From positions 186,001-250,000 of the forward strand of contig CAVVFX010000011.1 of NCBI GenBank assembly GCA_963747535.1: 64,000 nt of DNA, in the 5' to 3' direction. This document shows, piece after piece, positions 9,224 to 18,600 of this stretch. Origin of the DNA: CAVVFX01 sp963747535 (GTDB lineage: Bacteria > Acidobacteriota > Terriglobia > Bryobacterales > Bryobacteraceae). A model generated the notes under the pieces. That model had not been told where the DNA came from, did not search any database, and saw only the letters and a list, made by a program, of their open reading frames with translations. The position numbers were made by a program, and so were the translations under genes. Within the stretch, counting starts at the first letter, position 1; every line of letters begins with the position of its first letter.

Positions 9224-10050
9224 GGTAGTGTTGCAACTTCGCGCAGGCGCGGACTGGTAGGCTTGAAAGACCTCCGTGGCTAATCGACGAGCGATCTTCA
9301 AATGGCGGCAGACCGAGCCCGCGATCATTCTTTGTGCCGTTCGTTGGTACCTGCGATACTCGTTATCGTTGCGCGATGTCGAAGAGTTATTGGAGGAGCG
9401 CGGCCTGGACGCCGATCACACGACGATATGGCGTTGGGTGCAGCGTTATGGCCCTGAACTACAGCAACGGCTTCGGCGGCACCTCAAGCCCACCAATAAG
9501 TCCTGGCGCGTCGACGAGACTTACGTTCGTGTTAAGGGCCATTGGCGTTATCTGTATCGAGCAATCGATTCGGCGGGTGCGACGATCGATTTCCTATTGT
9601 CGGCCCGGCGCGACGCGGATGCGGCCAAACGGCTGTTTCGGAAAGCTGTGCGCGATCCATCACATCCACAGCCTCGCGTCATCAACACGGATTTGGCACC
9701 CATCTACCCCTCGGCAATCTCGGCCGTTAAGAAGGAAGGAGCGCTCCCTCCATGGTGCGGGCACCGGCCGGTGCAGTATTTGAACAACATCATCGAGCAA
9801 GACCACCGAGCTATCAAACGACGAGTGAATGCCAAGCAAGGGTTCCGAGAATTCCATTCGGCGAGACGCACGATTCAGGGTTACGAAGCGATCCACATGC
9901 TGCGAAAGGGACAGGTTCGATGGGTGAGCGGGACTGATGTTCGGCGTCAGAATCAGTTCATCAACGAAGTGTTCGAACTGGCCGCTTAAGGCCAAGGCAA
10001 ACACCCACTGCACCCGCTCCTACGCGCAGTTTGAAAGTTGCAACACTACC
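9224..10050. mobile_element. Complete IS6-family insertion sequence (827 bp)
   Basis: Perfect 16-bp terminal inverted repeats GGTAGTGTTGCAACTT (9224-9239) and its complement (10035-10050) bound a single transposase gene. Length and the GTTGCAA core fit the IS6/IS26 group. The 8-bp flanks differ (CTCCCTGA left, CTTCCGAG right), so there is no target duplication. That is expected when an IS6 element has mediated an adjacent deletion or a cointegrate event rather than simple insertion. Confidence 0.9.
9276..9989 (+). CDS. IS6-family transposase
   Basis: 237 residues, the normal length. The DDE catalytic triad is visible: SWRVDETYVRVKG (first Asp), RVINTDLAPIYPSAI (second Asp) and NNIIEQDHRAIKRR (Glu). 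The N-terminal HTH region (YSLSLRDVEELLEERGLDAD) and the usual C-terminal GYEAIHMLRKGQ are intact, so the enzyme is probably active. It starts at GTG 9276, about 36 bp inside the left inverted repeat. It catalyses replicative transposition and cointegrate formation. Confidence 0.93.
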   Translation: MANRRAIFKWRQTEPAIILCAVRWYLRYSLSLRDVEELLEERGLDADHTTIWRWVQRYGPELQQRLRRHLKPTNKSWRVDETYVRVKGHWRYLYRAIDSAGATIDFLLSARRDADAAKRLFRKAVRDPSHPQPRVINTDLAPIYPSAISAVKKEGALPPWCGHRPVQYLNNIIEQDHRAIKRRVNAKQGFREFHSARRTIQGYEAIHMLRKGQVRWVSGTDVRRQNQFINEVFELAA

Positions 10051-10122
10051 CTTCCGAGCCTTCGCCCAACCGCAAGTGCAAACCAGGCGGCGCACAACAA
10101 CACAGCGCGTTCTGCAGCAGTT

Positions 10123-13100
10123 CTAGGCGCTCCCAGAAAAAACCTGGCGGATATCCTCGACGTTCAGGAATGCCGAGCGAAGTTCAGGTTCCACTATACC
10201 CGCAGCGATCCTCTGAATCACGACGGCCGCGCGGCCGAAAGCTTCTCGCGCGGCGACCGGCCGGTTCCGGACGCGTAACAGCAGTCTGCCCAGAGCGGCG
10301 TGACTTCTCCATTCCGCCAGTGGGGCCGGGTTATTGACAAGAGGTTCGATGGAACGCGTAATCGCCTCCTCTGCCGAATCAAGGTCGCCGCACTTCGCGC
10401 CGATCTCTCCCAGTATCCGGTGCGCAACGGCAACGTACTTCGGAACTCCGTATCGTTGCGCGTTGGCGAGCAGACGGCGGGCATGTTCCTCCGCCCGATC
10501 CAGATTTCCCTGAGCTAACCAGTATTCCGCTCCCGCGGCCTGTTGCCGCACATCGTAGAACCGCCATCGGTTCCAGAGCTCGCAATCGAAGAGCGAATCT
10601 ACGCGTTGCATGGCGGCGATGGCCTTCGCCGGCTCGCCAGCCAGCGTGTAATCGTAGACGAGATTCACCTGCGCGTTCGCTTCCGCCTCGGTTGCTCCTC
10701 CGCTGCGAGCCGTTTCCACGCAAGCTTCATCGAATTGAATAGCCGTTCGCAGATCTCCCATCTCGCGATGGATCCAGCCGATTCCGTTCGGCGCGCGGGC
10801 GAGCACAACCCGGTTCTCGCTGCGGCGGCTCAGGGCGATAGCTTCACTCAAGGAAGACAGGGCCTGGGAGATGTGCCCCTGATTGGCCAAGCTGAATCCG
10901 AGATAGGTACGCGAGAGCGCCAGATAGAATGCGTTCTGGGATTCCGAAGCAACCTCGATCGCTTCTGTTTCCGCCAATACGGCTTGATCGTATTCGGTGC
11001 GGAAAAAGTGAGCTACCCCGCGGTACGTCAGCCCTTGCAACAGCGCCGGGATATGCCGCAGGGATCGCGCCATGGGAATCGATTCGTCGTAGAGCCGGTG
11101 GGCTTCCGCGACACGGCCGACCACCTGGCAACTGGCGGCCAACTGGCCCTGGGCTTCGCACCACAGATCTCGGCGTCCGATTCGCTCAGCCAACTCCAGC
11201 GCGCGGCCGGCATAGACCGCCATTTCCTCCGGCTTGCGGGTGTAGATGTGAACATTGGCAAGATCGATGAGCGTGCGGCACTCGCACTCCGCGTGCCCCG
11301 CGGATCTGGCAATGGCCAGCAGCGCATGGTAGTCTTCTTCTGCCTCGGCCGGCCGGCCGCGCAGAACGCCGGCATCTCCGCACTTCTTGTACAAGCGCAT
11401 GCGGTGCGACGGCCGGTTCTCCTCCGGCAGCCTCTCCGCAAGTTTCAGCCCATGGCGATAATGCTCGCACGCTTGTGCATATAAAAAGAGCTTGCCCGCG
11501 TTGTCACCGGCCCGGATGAGGAATTCGATCGCCCGCGCGAAGTTCCGTCCGCGCTCGAAGTGTATGGCAAGTTGCGTCGCGAAGCGCGGCGCCTGGTCGC
11601 CGCAATGGCCGATCATCAGATCACCGGTCTGGCGATGCAATAGAGCCCTGCGCTTGTTCGTCACATCCAAATAAAGGCCGTTCTGATAGAGCACGTGCGC
11701 AAACCGATAGCGCGTGGTTAACGTTCCATCGGGCAACTCCTCTTCGCCCAACGTCTGGATCAGACGTTGAGTCTTGTCGAGGCGATCGAGGCGCTCCTCC
11801 AAGTCCAGATCGTCCATCTCCAGCAGAGGGGCCAGCACGGCGGACGTGAATTCCTCGCCCTGAATGCTGGCGTACTCCATGGCGCGCCGGTCCCGCGGGT
11901 CGAGAGCCTCGATCTTTTTCCGGATCATTTTGCGCACATTAACCGGCGCCTCCAGGTCCAGTTCGGACAGGAGCCGTGTCAGCATCCAGTGGTCGCCCAC
12001 CCTGGCGATGTCTCCGCGTTCGACCAGGAACTGGATCAGACTCGTCGCGAATAACGGCTGGCCTTCCGTTTTGCGGTGGATCAAGGCGGCGAGTTCCAGA
12101 TCGAATCGATGGGGAGCGAAGCACGTGTCGAGATAAGCGGTAACGTGCTCCCGTGTCAGCAGTCCGAGCGCAATCTCCTCGCACTGTTTGTGCGTCTGCA
12201 TCTCGAGCAGGCATTTCTTCAGCGGGTAATTGCCGCGCTCGACGTCTTCCGGGCGGAAGGTCCCGGTGACAAGCAGCCGCCGGATTCCGGTGTTCTGACC
12301 AAGACGCCGCAGCAGATCGATGCTGGCGGGGTCCGCCCAATGAAGGTCCTCGAAGTGGATCACGACCGGCGCGGTGGAGGCGAGCGCGCCCAGAGCATCG
12401 ACCATTTCGCGCAACATGCGGTCCTTGGTACCGCCGACGATCTCGCGGTGCAAGCGCTCCAGCGCGTCGTTTGAACCGAAAAACGCCGGGAATTTCAGGC
12501 ACCAGGTGGGCGCGTGAGAGCGCAGCACGTCAGCCACGAATTCGCGGCCGGGTCCGGACAGGAGACCGGAGAGGGACTCGAGTACCGGAAGATAGGGTTC
12601 ACTTGCGCCGTACTGTTCCAGGCAGTGGCCGCGGCAGAGGATAGCGGAAGGAAACGCCGATCGCACACGACGTAGGAAGGCGTTGGATAGAGCCGTTTTG
12701 CCGATGCCGGGCTCACCAGTGATGAAGATCATGCGCCCGGCTCCGTCCACGGCTTCTCGCAGGAACTTTTCCAATATGCGCACTTCGGGCTCGCGGCCCA
12801 CCAGAACGTCCGTATCGGAGTCGGCCGCCTCCCCTTTTTCGGGAGCATTCGACAGCCAGTCGTCGGCCTGGCGCACGTTGGCTACAAATCGGTAGCCCCT
12901 GCGCGGCACGGTTTGGATGTGGCGTTGATCCGCAGAGGTGCTGCCCAGCGCTTTGCGCAGAGCGGAAATGTTGACGGTGAGATTGTTTTCTTCGACGAAA
13001 GTGTCGGGCCACACTTCCCGCATGAGCTCGTCCTTCTCGACGACCCGCCCGGCTTTACTGACCAGTGCGATGAGAAGATCGAGGGCTTTGGGACTGAGGC

Positions 13101-13188
13101 CTACGACCTGGCCTTCACTCAGCAGCAGTCGCTCCACCGGGTCCAACCGGAAAGACCCGAACTCGTAGATACCGTATGACGCGGGCAT
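10123..13188 (-). CDS. Winged-helix regulator with AAA+ ATPase and TPR body
   Basis: 1021 residues. Residues 1-105 form an OmpR/CadC-type winged helix (FGSFRLDPVERLLLSEGQ, then LTVNISALRKALG and PRRGYRFVA). A STAND/AAA ATPase starts near 125 with VGREPEVRILEKFL, Walker A GEPGIGKTAL near 157 and Walker B VVIHFEDLHWADPAS. TPRs fill about 550-1000. It is a cytoplasmic transcription regulator whose ATPase switch is probably gated by a ligand or protein bound to the TPRs. The ATPase/TPR body is closely similar along its whole length to that of the kinase at 15694-19446 (shared TPRPEDxER-like blocks, EELPDG, HFERGR). Tandem repeats in its own promoter at 13206-13238 may be its binding site. It is divergent from the haloperoxidase gene. 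The IS6 element ends 73 bp beyond its stop. Confidence 0.88.
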   Translation of the reverse strand: MPASYGIYEFGSFRLDPVERLLLSEGQVVGLSPKALDLLIALVSKAGRVVEKDELMREVWPDTFVEENNLTVNISALRKALGSTSADQRHIQTVPRRGYRFVANVRQADDWLSNAPEKGEAADSDTDVLVGREPEVRILEKFLREAVDGAGRMIFITGEPGIGKTALSNAFLRRVRSAFPSAILCRGHCLEQYGASEPYLPVLESLSGLLSGPGREFVADVLRSHAPTWCLKFPAFFGSNDALERLHREIVGGTKDRMLREMVDALGALASTAPVVIHFEDLHWADPASIDLLRRLGQNTGIRRLLVTGTFRPEDVERGNYPLKKCLLEMQTHKQCEEIALGLLTREHVTAYLDTCFAPHRFDLELAALIHRKTEGQPLFATSLIQFLVERGDIARVGDHWMLTRLLSELDLEAPVNVRKMIRKKIEALDPRDRRAMEYASIQGEEFTSAVLAPLLEMDDLDLEERLDRLDKTQRLIQTLGEEELPDGTLTTRYRFAHVLYQNGLYLDVTNKRRALLHRQTGDLMIGHCGDQAPRFATQLAIHFERGRNFARAIEFLIRAGDNAGKLFLYAQACEHYRHGLKLAERLPEENRPSHRMRLYKKCGDAGVLRGRPAEAEEDYHALLAIARSAGHAECECRTLIDLANVHIYTRKPEEMAVYAGRALELAERIGRRDLWCEAQGQLAASCQVVGRVAEAHRLYDESIPMARSLRHIPALLQGLTYRGVAHFFRTEYDQAVLAETEAIEVASESQNAFYLALSRTYLGFSLANQGHISQALSSLSEAIALSRRSENRVVLARAPNGIGWIHREMGDLRTAIQFDEACVETARSGGATEAEANAQVNLVYDYTLAGEPAKAIAAMQRVDSLFDCELWNRWRFYDVRQQAAGAEYWLAQGNLDRAEEHARRLLANAQRYGVPKYVAVAHRILGEIGAKCGDLDSAEEAITRSIEPLVNNPAPLAEWRSHAALGRLLLRVRNRPVAAREAFGRAAVVIQRIAAGIVEPELRSAFLNVEDIRQVFSGSA

Positions 13189-13205
13189 AACGACAGCGAG
13201 CTAGG

Positions 13206-13238
13206 AAATTCTTAGCAAATTCTTAGCCGATCGCTAAG
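13206..13238. promoter_or_regulatory. Candidate operator: tandem AAATTCTTAGC plus dyad
   Basis: AAATTCTTAGC occurs twice head-to-tail (13206-13216, 13217-13227), an 11-bp spacing close to one helical turn, as OmpR-type winged-helix proteins prefer. The second copy overlaps a dyad CTTAGC-CGATC-GCTAAG (13222-13238). The site lies between the divergent regulator and haloperoxidase genes. Binding is inferred. Confidence 0.5.
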
Positions 13239-13357
13239 GACTTTCATCTCAAGCCTCTTTTACCATCTGAACTGTTCGCTAGATTCTAACCCGCGGGTGG
13301 CGCCCCAGGCAAGGCGAGCCCGTTTGCTCACAAACGCTTAAACAGGAGAACAAGTCA

Positions 13358-14635
13358 ATGAAGATGATTGGATATCAACGTTTGACCAGGCGGATACCAC
13401 GAGCGCGCATGTGGTTTGCAGCAACATTTTGTTTCGCCTTGCAGCTCAGCGCGGCGAATGTGGTTACAGACTGGACCGCGACCGCCTCGACAACGATCGT
13501 AGCGAACGGTGGAAAATCCCCTGCCGCCTCCGCGGTATGGTTCGCCTACACCAGCCTCGCCGTATATGATGCAGTCAACGCCATCACCGGTGAATACCGG
13601 CCCTTCTATTATCAGGGCATCGGGCCGCGGGACGCCTCCCTGGAGGCAGCGGCAGCCGCGGCAGCGCACCGCGTGCTGGTGACCTACTTCCCATCGCAAC
13701 AGACGGCGTTGGACGGCAAGCTCTCCACATCTTTAGCCGCGATTCCCGATTCAACCGCCAAGGACGAGGGTATGGCGGTTGGGGAAGCCGCGGCGATGGC
13801 CGCGATCGATGCCCGCATCGGCGACGGTCTGGAAGCCAACGTCGCGTATACACCTGGGTCGGGACCCGGCGCCTGGATTCCGACTCCTCCCGCCTTTGCC
13901 GCCGCGGTGACTCCATGGTTGGGACAAATGCGGCCTTTTACGATGAAAGGCGCGAGCGATTTCCTGCCTGATCCTCCACCGGCACTCAGCAGTGAGACTT
14001 GGGAGAGAGACTATACCCTCACTCGCAGCTATGGAGGAACGACGAGCAGCATCCGGTCAGCCGCGGAAGCGGAAATCGGAATCTTTTGGACAGAACATAC
14101 CGGCCAGCAGTATGCGAGGATGTTCAGCTCCCTGGCTGACACCTATAACCTCAGCACAGCGGACTCGGCTAGGCTGATGGCAATGCTTTGGACGGGGTTC
14201 GCCGACGCCGGCATTGGTTGTTTCAATGCCAAATACACGTATTCCTTCTGGCGGCCGGCAACTGCGATTCCGGCCGGCGGCGGCAACTCCGATTTGACGG
14301 CGGACTCTTCCTGGCTGCCGCTCGGTCCGACACCAGCCCATCCCGAGTACCCCGCGGCACACGGCTGTGTCACCGGCGCCGTCTCCACTCTGACCGCCGG
14401 ATTCTTCGGAACCACTCACGTACACCTCGCAACGGACAGCCTGGCGTTTACCGACAGCGTTCATCACCACGTTTTCGAAGACACCCGCGACCTGATGGAC
14501 GAGGTCTTCTGGGCCCGCATCTATGCCGGCTTTCACTTCCATCATTCCTTGGAAGTCGGACGTCAGCTTGGCGAGACCGTCGCTCAGGAGTTGATGCAAA
14601 ACTACTTTCGCCCCTCCAAAAGAAGGGGGGAGTAG
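13358..14635 (+). CDS. Secreted vanadium haloperoxidase / PAP2-type phosphatase
   Basis: 425 residues with a Sec signal peptide (MWFAATFCFALQLSAANV region). The vanadate/phosphate-binding motifs of this superfamily are in order: Lys and Arg in AKYTYSFWRPATAIP (about 291 and 299), HPEYPAAHGCVTGA (about 327-340, with AH where many have SGH), and RIYAGFHFHHS (about 387-397) holding the last Arg and His. These enzymes oxidise halides with peroxide, or in the phosphatase branch hydrolyse phosphoesters; the two cannot be separated here. AGGAGA eight bases before ATG 13358 supports the start. A methyltransferase gene follows after 16 bp, so the two are probably cotranscribed. Confidence 0.88.
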   Translation: MKMIGYQRLTRRIPRARMWFAATFCFALQLSAANVVTDWTATASTTIVANGGKSPAASAVWFAYTSLAVYDAVNAITGEYRPFYYQGIGPRDASLEAAAAAAAHRVLVTYFPSQQTALDGKLSTSLAAIPDSTAKDEGMAVGEAAAMAAIDARIGDGLEANVAYTPGSGPGAWIPTPPAFAAAVTPWLGQMRPFTMKGASDFLPDPPPALSSETWERDYTLTRSYGGTTSSIRSAAEAEIGIFWTEHTGQQYARMFSSLADTYNLSTADSARLMAMLWTGFADAGIGCFNAKYTYSFWRPATAIPAGGGNSDLTADSSWLPLGPTPAHPEYPAAHGCVTGAVSTLTAGFFGTTHVHLATDSLAFTDSVHHHVFEDTRDLMDEVFWARIYAGFHFHHSLEVGRQLGETVAQELMQNYFRPSKRRGE

Positions 14636-14651
14636 AGGGGGGAATAGCTCG

Positions 14652-15491
14652 ATGCCGGATGCTGTTGCTGAGCGAAACGATGCGCGACGGTGGCAGTTGG
14701 CGGGAGACGCGGCCCTCACCTACCAGCAGTACCTGGTTCCCGTCGTGTTTGAGCCGTGGGCGGAACGGCTCGTCAACCGGGCCGCGTTATCTTCAGGCAG
14801 CCGCGTGCTGGATCTGGCGTGCGGGACGGGCGTCGTGGCGCGGATCGCCGCGGAAAGAATTGGGCCCACCGGAGAGGTGCTGGGGATCGACATAAATGCC
14901 CCGATGCTTTCCGTCGCCCGCTCGCTCAGGCCGGTATCCGAAGCGCGTATCCGCTGGCGGTGCGGCGACGCCGAACGCCTTCCCCGGTTCGACCCGCCGT
15001 TCGATGTGGTGCTCTGCCACCAGGGCTTTCAATTCTTTCGTAACCGCGTGAAAGCCGCGCTGGACACGGCGAAAGTGCTTCGTCCAGGCGGACTGCTGGC
15101 CCTGAGCGTCTGGCGCGGGCCCGATCGGAACCCGTTGGCGGCAGCTTTGATTAGCGCGCTTCGGCACGGCGGGTATGAGGAGTTTTCCGAGGCCATGCGA
15201 TGGCCGTTTTCAGTCCGGAACAGACGTGAAATTACCGATCCGATCGTACAAGCCGGATTTCACATTCTCTCGTCGGAGTTGTGCCGTTTGCCTATCTCCG
15301 CAGGGAACGCGGCAGCATTTATCCACGGTTTTTTGCGGGCTGCTCCGTTTGGCGACGAAATCGACGAGCCGGAAATGAAGGCATTGGTCCGCGATGCGAT
15401 TTCCGCTCTGGGAGATCACGTCCATCAGGGTGAACTGCGAGTTCCGTCGGTAGCTCACGTCATCGTTGCGGTGCGGGGACCAGACGTTTAG
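14652..15491 (+). CDS. Class I SAM-dependent methyltransferase
   Basis: 279 residues of the UbiE/Methyltransf_11 type. Motif I is VLDLACGTGVVARIA (about residues 54-68), the acidic loop GIDINAPML binds the SAM ribose, and post-motif DVVLCHQGFQFF with VLRPGGLLALSVW completes the fold. The substrate cannot be inferred. It directly follows the secreted haloperoxidase with a 16-bp gap and is likely in the same transcript, but no membrane or export signal is seen, so it acts in the cytoplasm. Length and motifs look complete. Confidence 0.85.
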   Translation: MPDAVAERNDARRWQLAGDAALTYQQYLVPVVFEPWAERLVNRAALSSGSRVLDLACGTGVVARIAAERIGPTGEVLGIDINAPMLSVARSLRPVSEARIRWRCGDAERLPRFDPPFDVVLCHQGFQFFRNRVKAALDTAKVLRPGGLLALSVWRGPDRNPLAAALISALRHGGYEEFSEAMRWPFSVRNRREITDPIVQAGFHILSSELCRLPISAGNAAAFIHGFLRAAPFGDEIDEPEMKALVRDAISALGDHVHQGELRVPSVAHVIVAVRGPDV

Positions 15492-15595
15492 GAACGCGGA
15501 TCGCGGCTTAATTCACTTCTATCGGATGCTGACTTTTCGTCGAGTTGAAAGCCGCCCAGATCCTTCCAGAAGCCATTGTCCGGGATTTTAGTAGC

Positions 15596-15615
15596 GTGCT
15601 ACATCGTGCTACATC
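15596..15615. promoter_or_regulatory. Tandem 10-bp repeat upstream of kinase gene
   Basis: GTGCTACATC is repeated twice without spacing, about 80 bp before the kinase start. It may be a regulator binding site analogous to the tandem repeat at 13206. No promoter boxes were confidently placed. Confidence 0.35.
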
Positions 15616-15693
15616 TCAGCCAGCTTCCAGGAACTCCGCAACCAGGGTGCACATCTCGCGACAGATAGGTTGGCTAAGGAATTAAGGCTTCCC

Positions 15694-18600
15694 ATGTCCA
15701 CGGAACGTTGGAGCAAAATCCAGGATTTGTTCGCGGGGGCCAGGAAGCTGGATCCCCGGCAACGCGAGGAGTTCGTGGCGGAAGCCTGCCGCGACGATGA
15801 CAGCCTGCGAGCCCAAGTGGAGGCACTGCTGGCCGCGGATTCCGCAGCTACGGCGGAGATAAGCCTGACGAGTCTGGCGGGTGGGCAAGCGTCCGCGCCA
15901 TTGGGGCCGGGCGCTCGATTGGGCCCCTACCAGTTGGAAGCGCTACTGGGGGAAGGCGGCATGGGCCAAGTGTATCGGGCGCGCGACACCCGCCTGGGGC
16001 GACCCGTGGCGATTAAGGTGATCCGTGCCGAAGGAGCGCAGCGCCCCGACTTCCGGATTCGCTTCCAGCGCGAGGCGCAGGCCACGGCAGCGCTAAATCA
16101 TCCCCACATTTGCGCCCTGTACGACGTCGGGGAAAACGAAGGCGCGTCGTACTTGGTGATGGAATATGTGGAAGGCCAGACGCTGGCGTCGCGCTTACGG
16201 GAAGGTCCCTTGCCCCTCGATCAACTGCTGCGCCGTGCGGCCGAGGTATCGCAGGCACTGGCCGCGGCTCATGAGCGCGGGATCATCCACCGTGATTTGA
16301 AACCAGCCAACCTGATGCTGACCGCGGCGGGCGTCAAGGTGCTCGATTTTGGCTTAGCGAAATTCACCGGGCCGAAGGCGTCGGCGATAGACGCAACGGC
16401 GGCCCACACGATCTTGGGAACGCCCGCGTATATGTCGCCCGAGCAGACGCGAGGCGAAGAGCTGGACCCGCGCTCCGACTTGTTCTCGTTCGGTTGCGTG
16501 CTCTACGAGGCGGCGACGGGCGTTCGTCCGTTCAGGGGCTCGTCGCTTCCTGAAACCCTGCGAGAAGTGGTGAGCGGCCATCCGCCGCCCCCCAGTTCGT
16601 TGCGGCCCGAATTGCCGGCGGGATGGGACTCCATTCTGATGCGCGCGCTGGCAAAGGAACGGGACCGGCGCTACCAATCCGCCGCGGATTTGTTCCTCGC
16701 CCTGGAAGAACTTCGCGGGAGCGTACCGCAGGCTTGGCCGCGCCTGGAGGAACGGGAACCGGACCCGGTGTTTGGGCGCGAGAAGGAACTGGGCAAACTG
16801 GAGGAGTTGCTGCGTTCCGCAGTGCAAGGAAGTGGCAGGGTGGTGCTGGTATCGGGAGAACCGGGTATAGGCAAGACGGCTTTGACCCGCATGTTCGTTT
16901 ACCGGGCCCGGAAAAAGAATGCGGATCTGGTGCTCGCGCGTGGTGCTTGCGTGGAGCAGTACGGCGCCGGAGAAGCCTACTTGCCGTTTCTGGACTTACT
17001 GGGCAGCCTGCTACAGAGTCCGGGGCGGGAGCGGGTGGTCGCTCTTCTGCGCAGGCACGCGCCCACGTGGTGCTTGCAGTTTCCAGCCGTATTTTCTTCG
17101 GGAGCCATGGACCAGATTCTCCGCGAGGCCACAGGCGCAACCAAAGACCGTATGCTGCGGGAACTGGGCGACGCGCTGGCCGCCCTGACCGCGGAAACGC
17201 CGGTGCTGCTGCTGTTGGAGGACATGCACTGGACCGATCCGGCGAGCGTGGACATGTTGCGACACCTGGCGGAAAGGGCCCACGGCCAGAGGTTGCTGCT
17301 AGTGGTCACTGCTCGTCCGGAGGATATCGAGCGCAACAATCCCACGTTGAAGAAGTGTTACACGGAGATGTACGCGCGCGGGATTTGCGAGGAGATCCCG
17401 CTACAGGTTTTGAGAGTCCAGGACGTCGCGTCTTACCTGGATGCGCACTTCTCTCCCAACGAGTTTCCGGCGGAACTGGCGTCTGTGATCCATAGTAAGA
17501 GCGAGGGGCATCCGCTCTTTGCTACCGGCGCCATCCAGATTCTGGAAGAGCGGGGCGACATTGTGCGCACGAATGGCGCGTGGAAGCTGAAGCAGCCGTT
17601 GGAGCAGATGGAGCTAGACGTTCCGGTCAGCGTGCGCAGCATGATCGAGAAGAAAGTGGGCCTGCTCAGCGATGGGCAGCGGCAGGCGCTGCAATACGCC
17701 AGCATCGAAGGCGAGGTATTCACCTCGACGGTGCTGGCCGCCCTTCTGGAGGCCGATGAGCTGGACCTGGAAGAGCGCTTGGATGTGCTCGGGAAACTAC
17801 ATCGGCTGATCCACGCGGAAGGCGAGGAGGAATTGCCGGATGGCTCGGTGGCCACCATCTACCGCTTCACGCACGCCCTGTACCAGAATTTTCTCTACGA
17901 CCAGTTGCTGAGTAAACGCCGGGTCCTTTTGCACCGCCGAGCGGGCGAAACGCTGGAGCGCGTGTATGGGGGGCAGCATGCGCGTGTAGCCGGCGCGCTG
18001 GCGACGCACTTTGAGCGCGGCCGCGATTTTGCGAAGGCGATCGCCTTCTTGATTCAGGCCGGCGACACGGCGCTGTCGCGCTACGCCAACGCAGAGGCCG
18101 TCGGCCTCTTCAGTCGCGGGCTGGAGCTGGTGGAAAAGCTGCCGGAGGGTCAGCAAGCGGAACAGCGGGCCGTGCTGCTGCGGAAACGCGCATTGGCACA
18201 GATGGCGCTGGGCCGGCTGAAAGAGGCGAGTGAGGACTACCGGGCCATGCGCGAGGTTTGCCTGGCCGCGGGGGACTTGGAAGGGGAATGCCGTGCCTTG
18301 ATCGGAATCTGCCATGTGGCGCAAAACGCTCGCGACGTACCCAGCATGGAGCAATATAACCCAGAAGCCCGGGCCCTTGCGGAGCGAATCGGAAATCAAG
18401 TCCTGATAGCGGAGGTCAATAATGCGTGGGCGGTGTACCAGATGGTATGCGGTGAGATCGCGGAAGCGGATACTAGCTTCGAAAGAGCGATTCAAATTTC
18501 GCGATCGCTGAAGCATCGTCCGGCTTTGGTGATCGGCCTCACGTACTTTGGCATCGTGCACTTCTGGCGGAGCGACTACGCCAAGGCCGAAAGCATTCAG

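Noticed and set aside
10543..11484. 313-codon plus-strand frame
   Set aside because: Antisense to the TPR part of the winged-helix regulator; no recognisable features.
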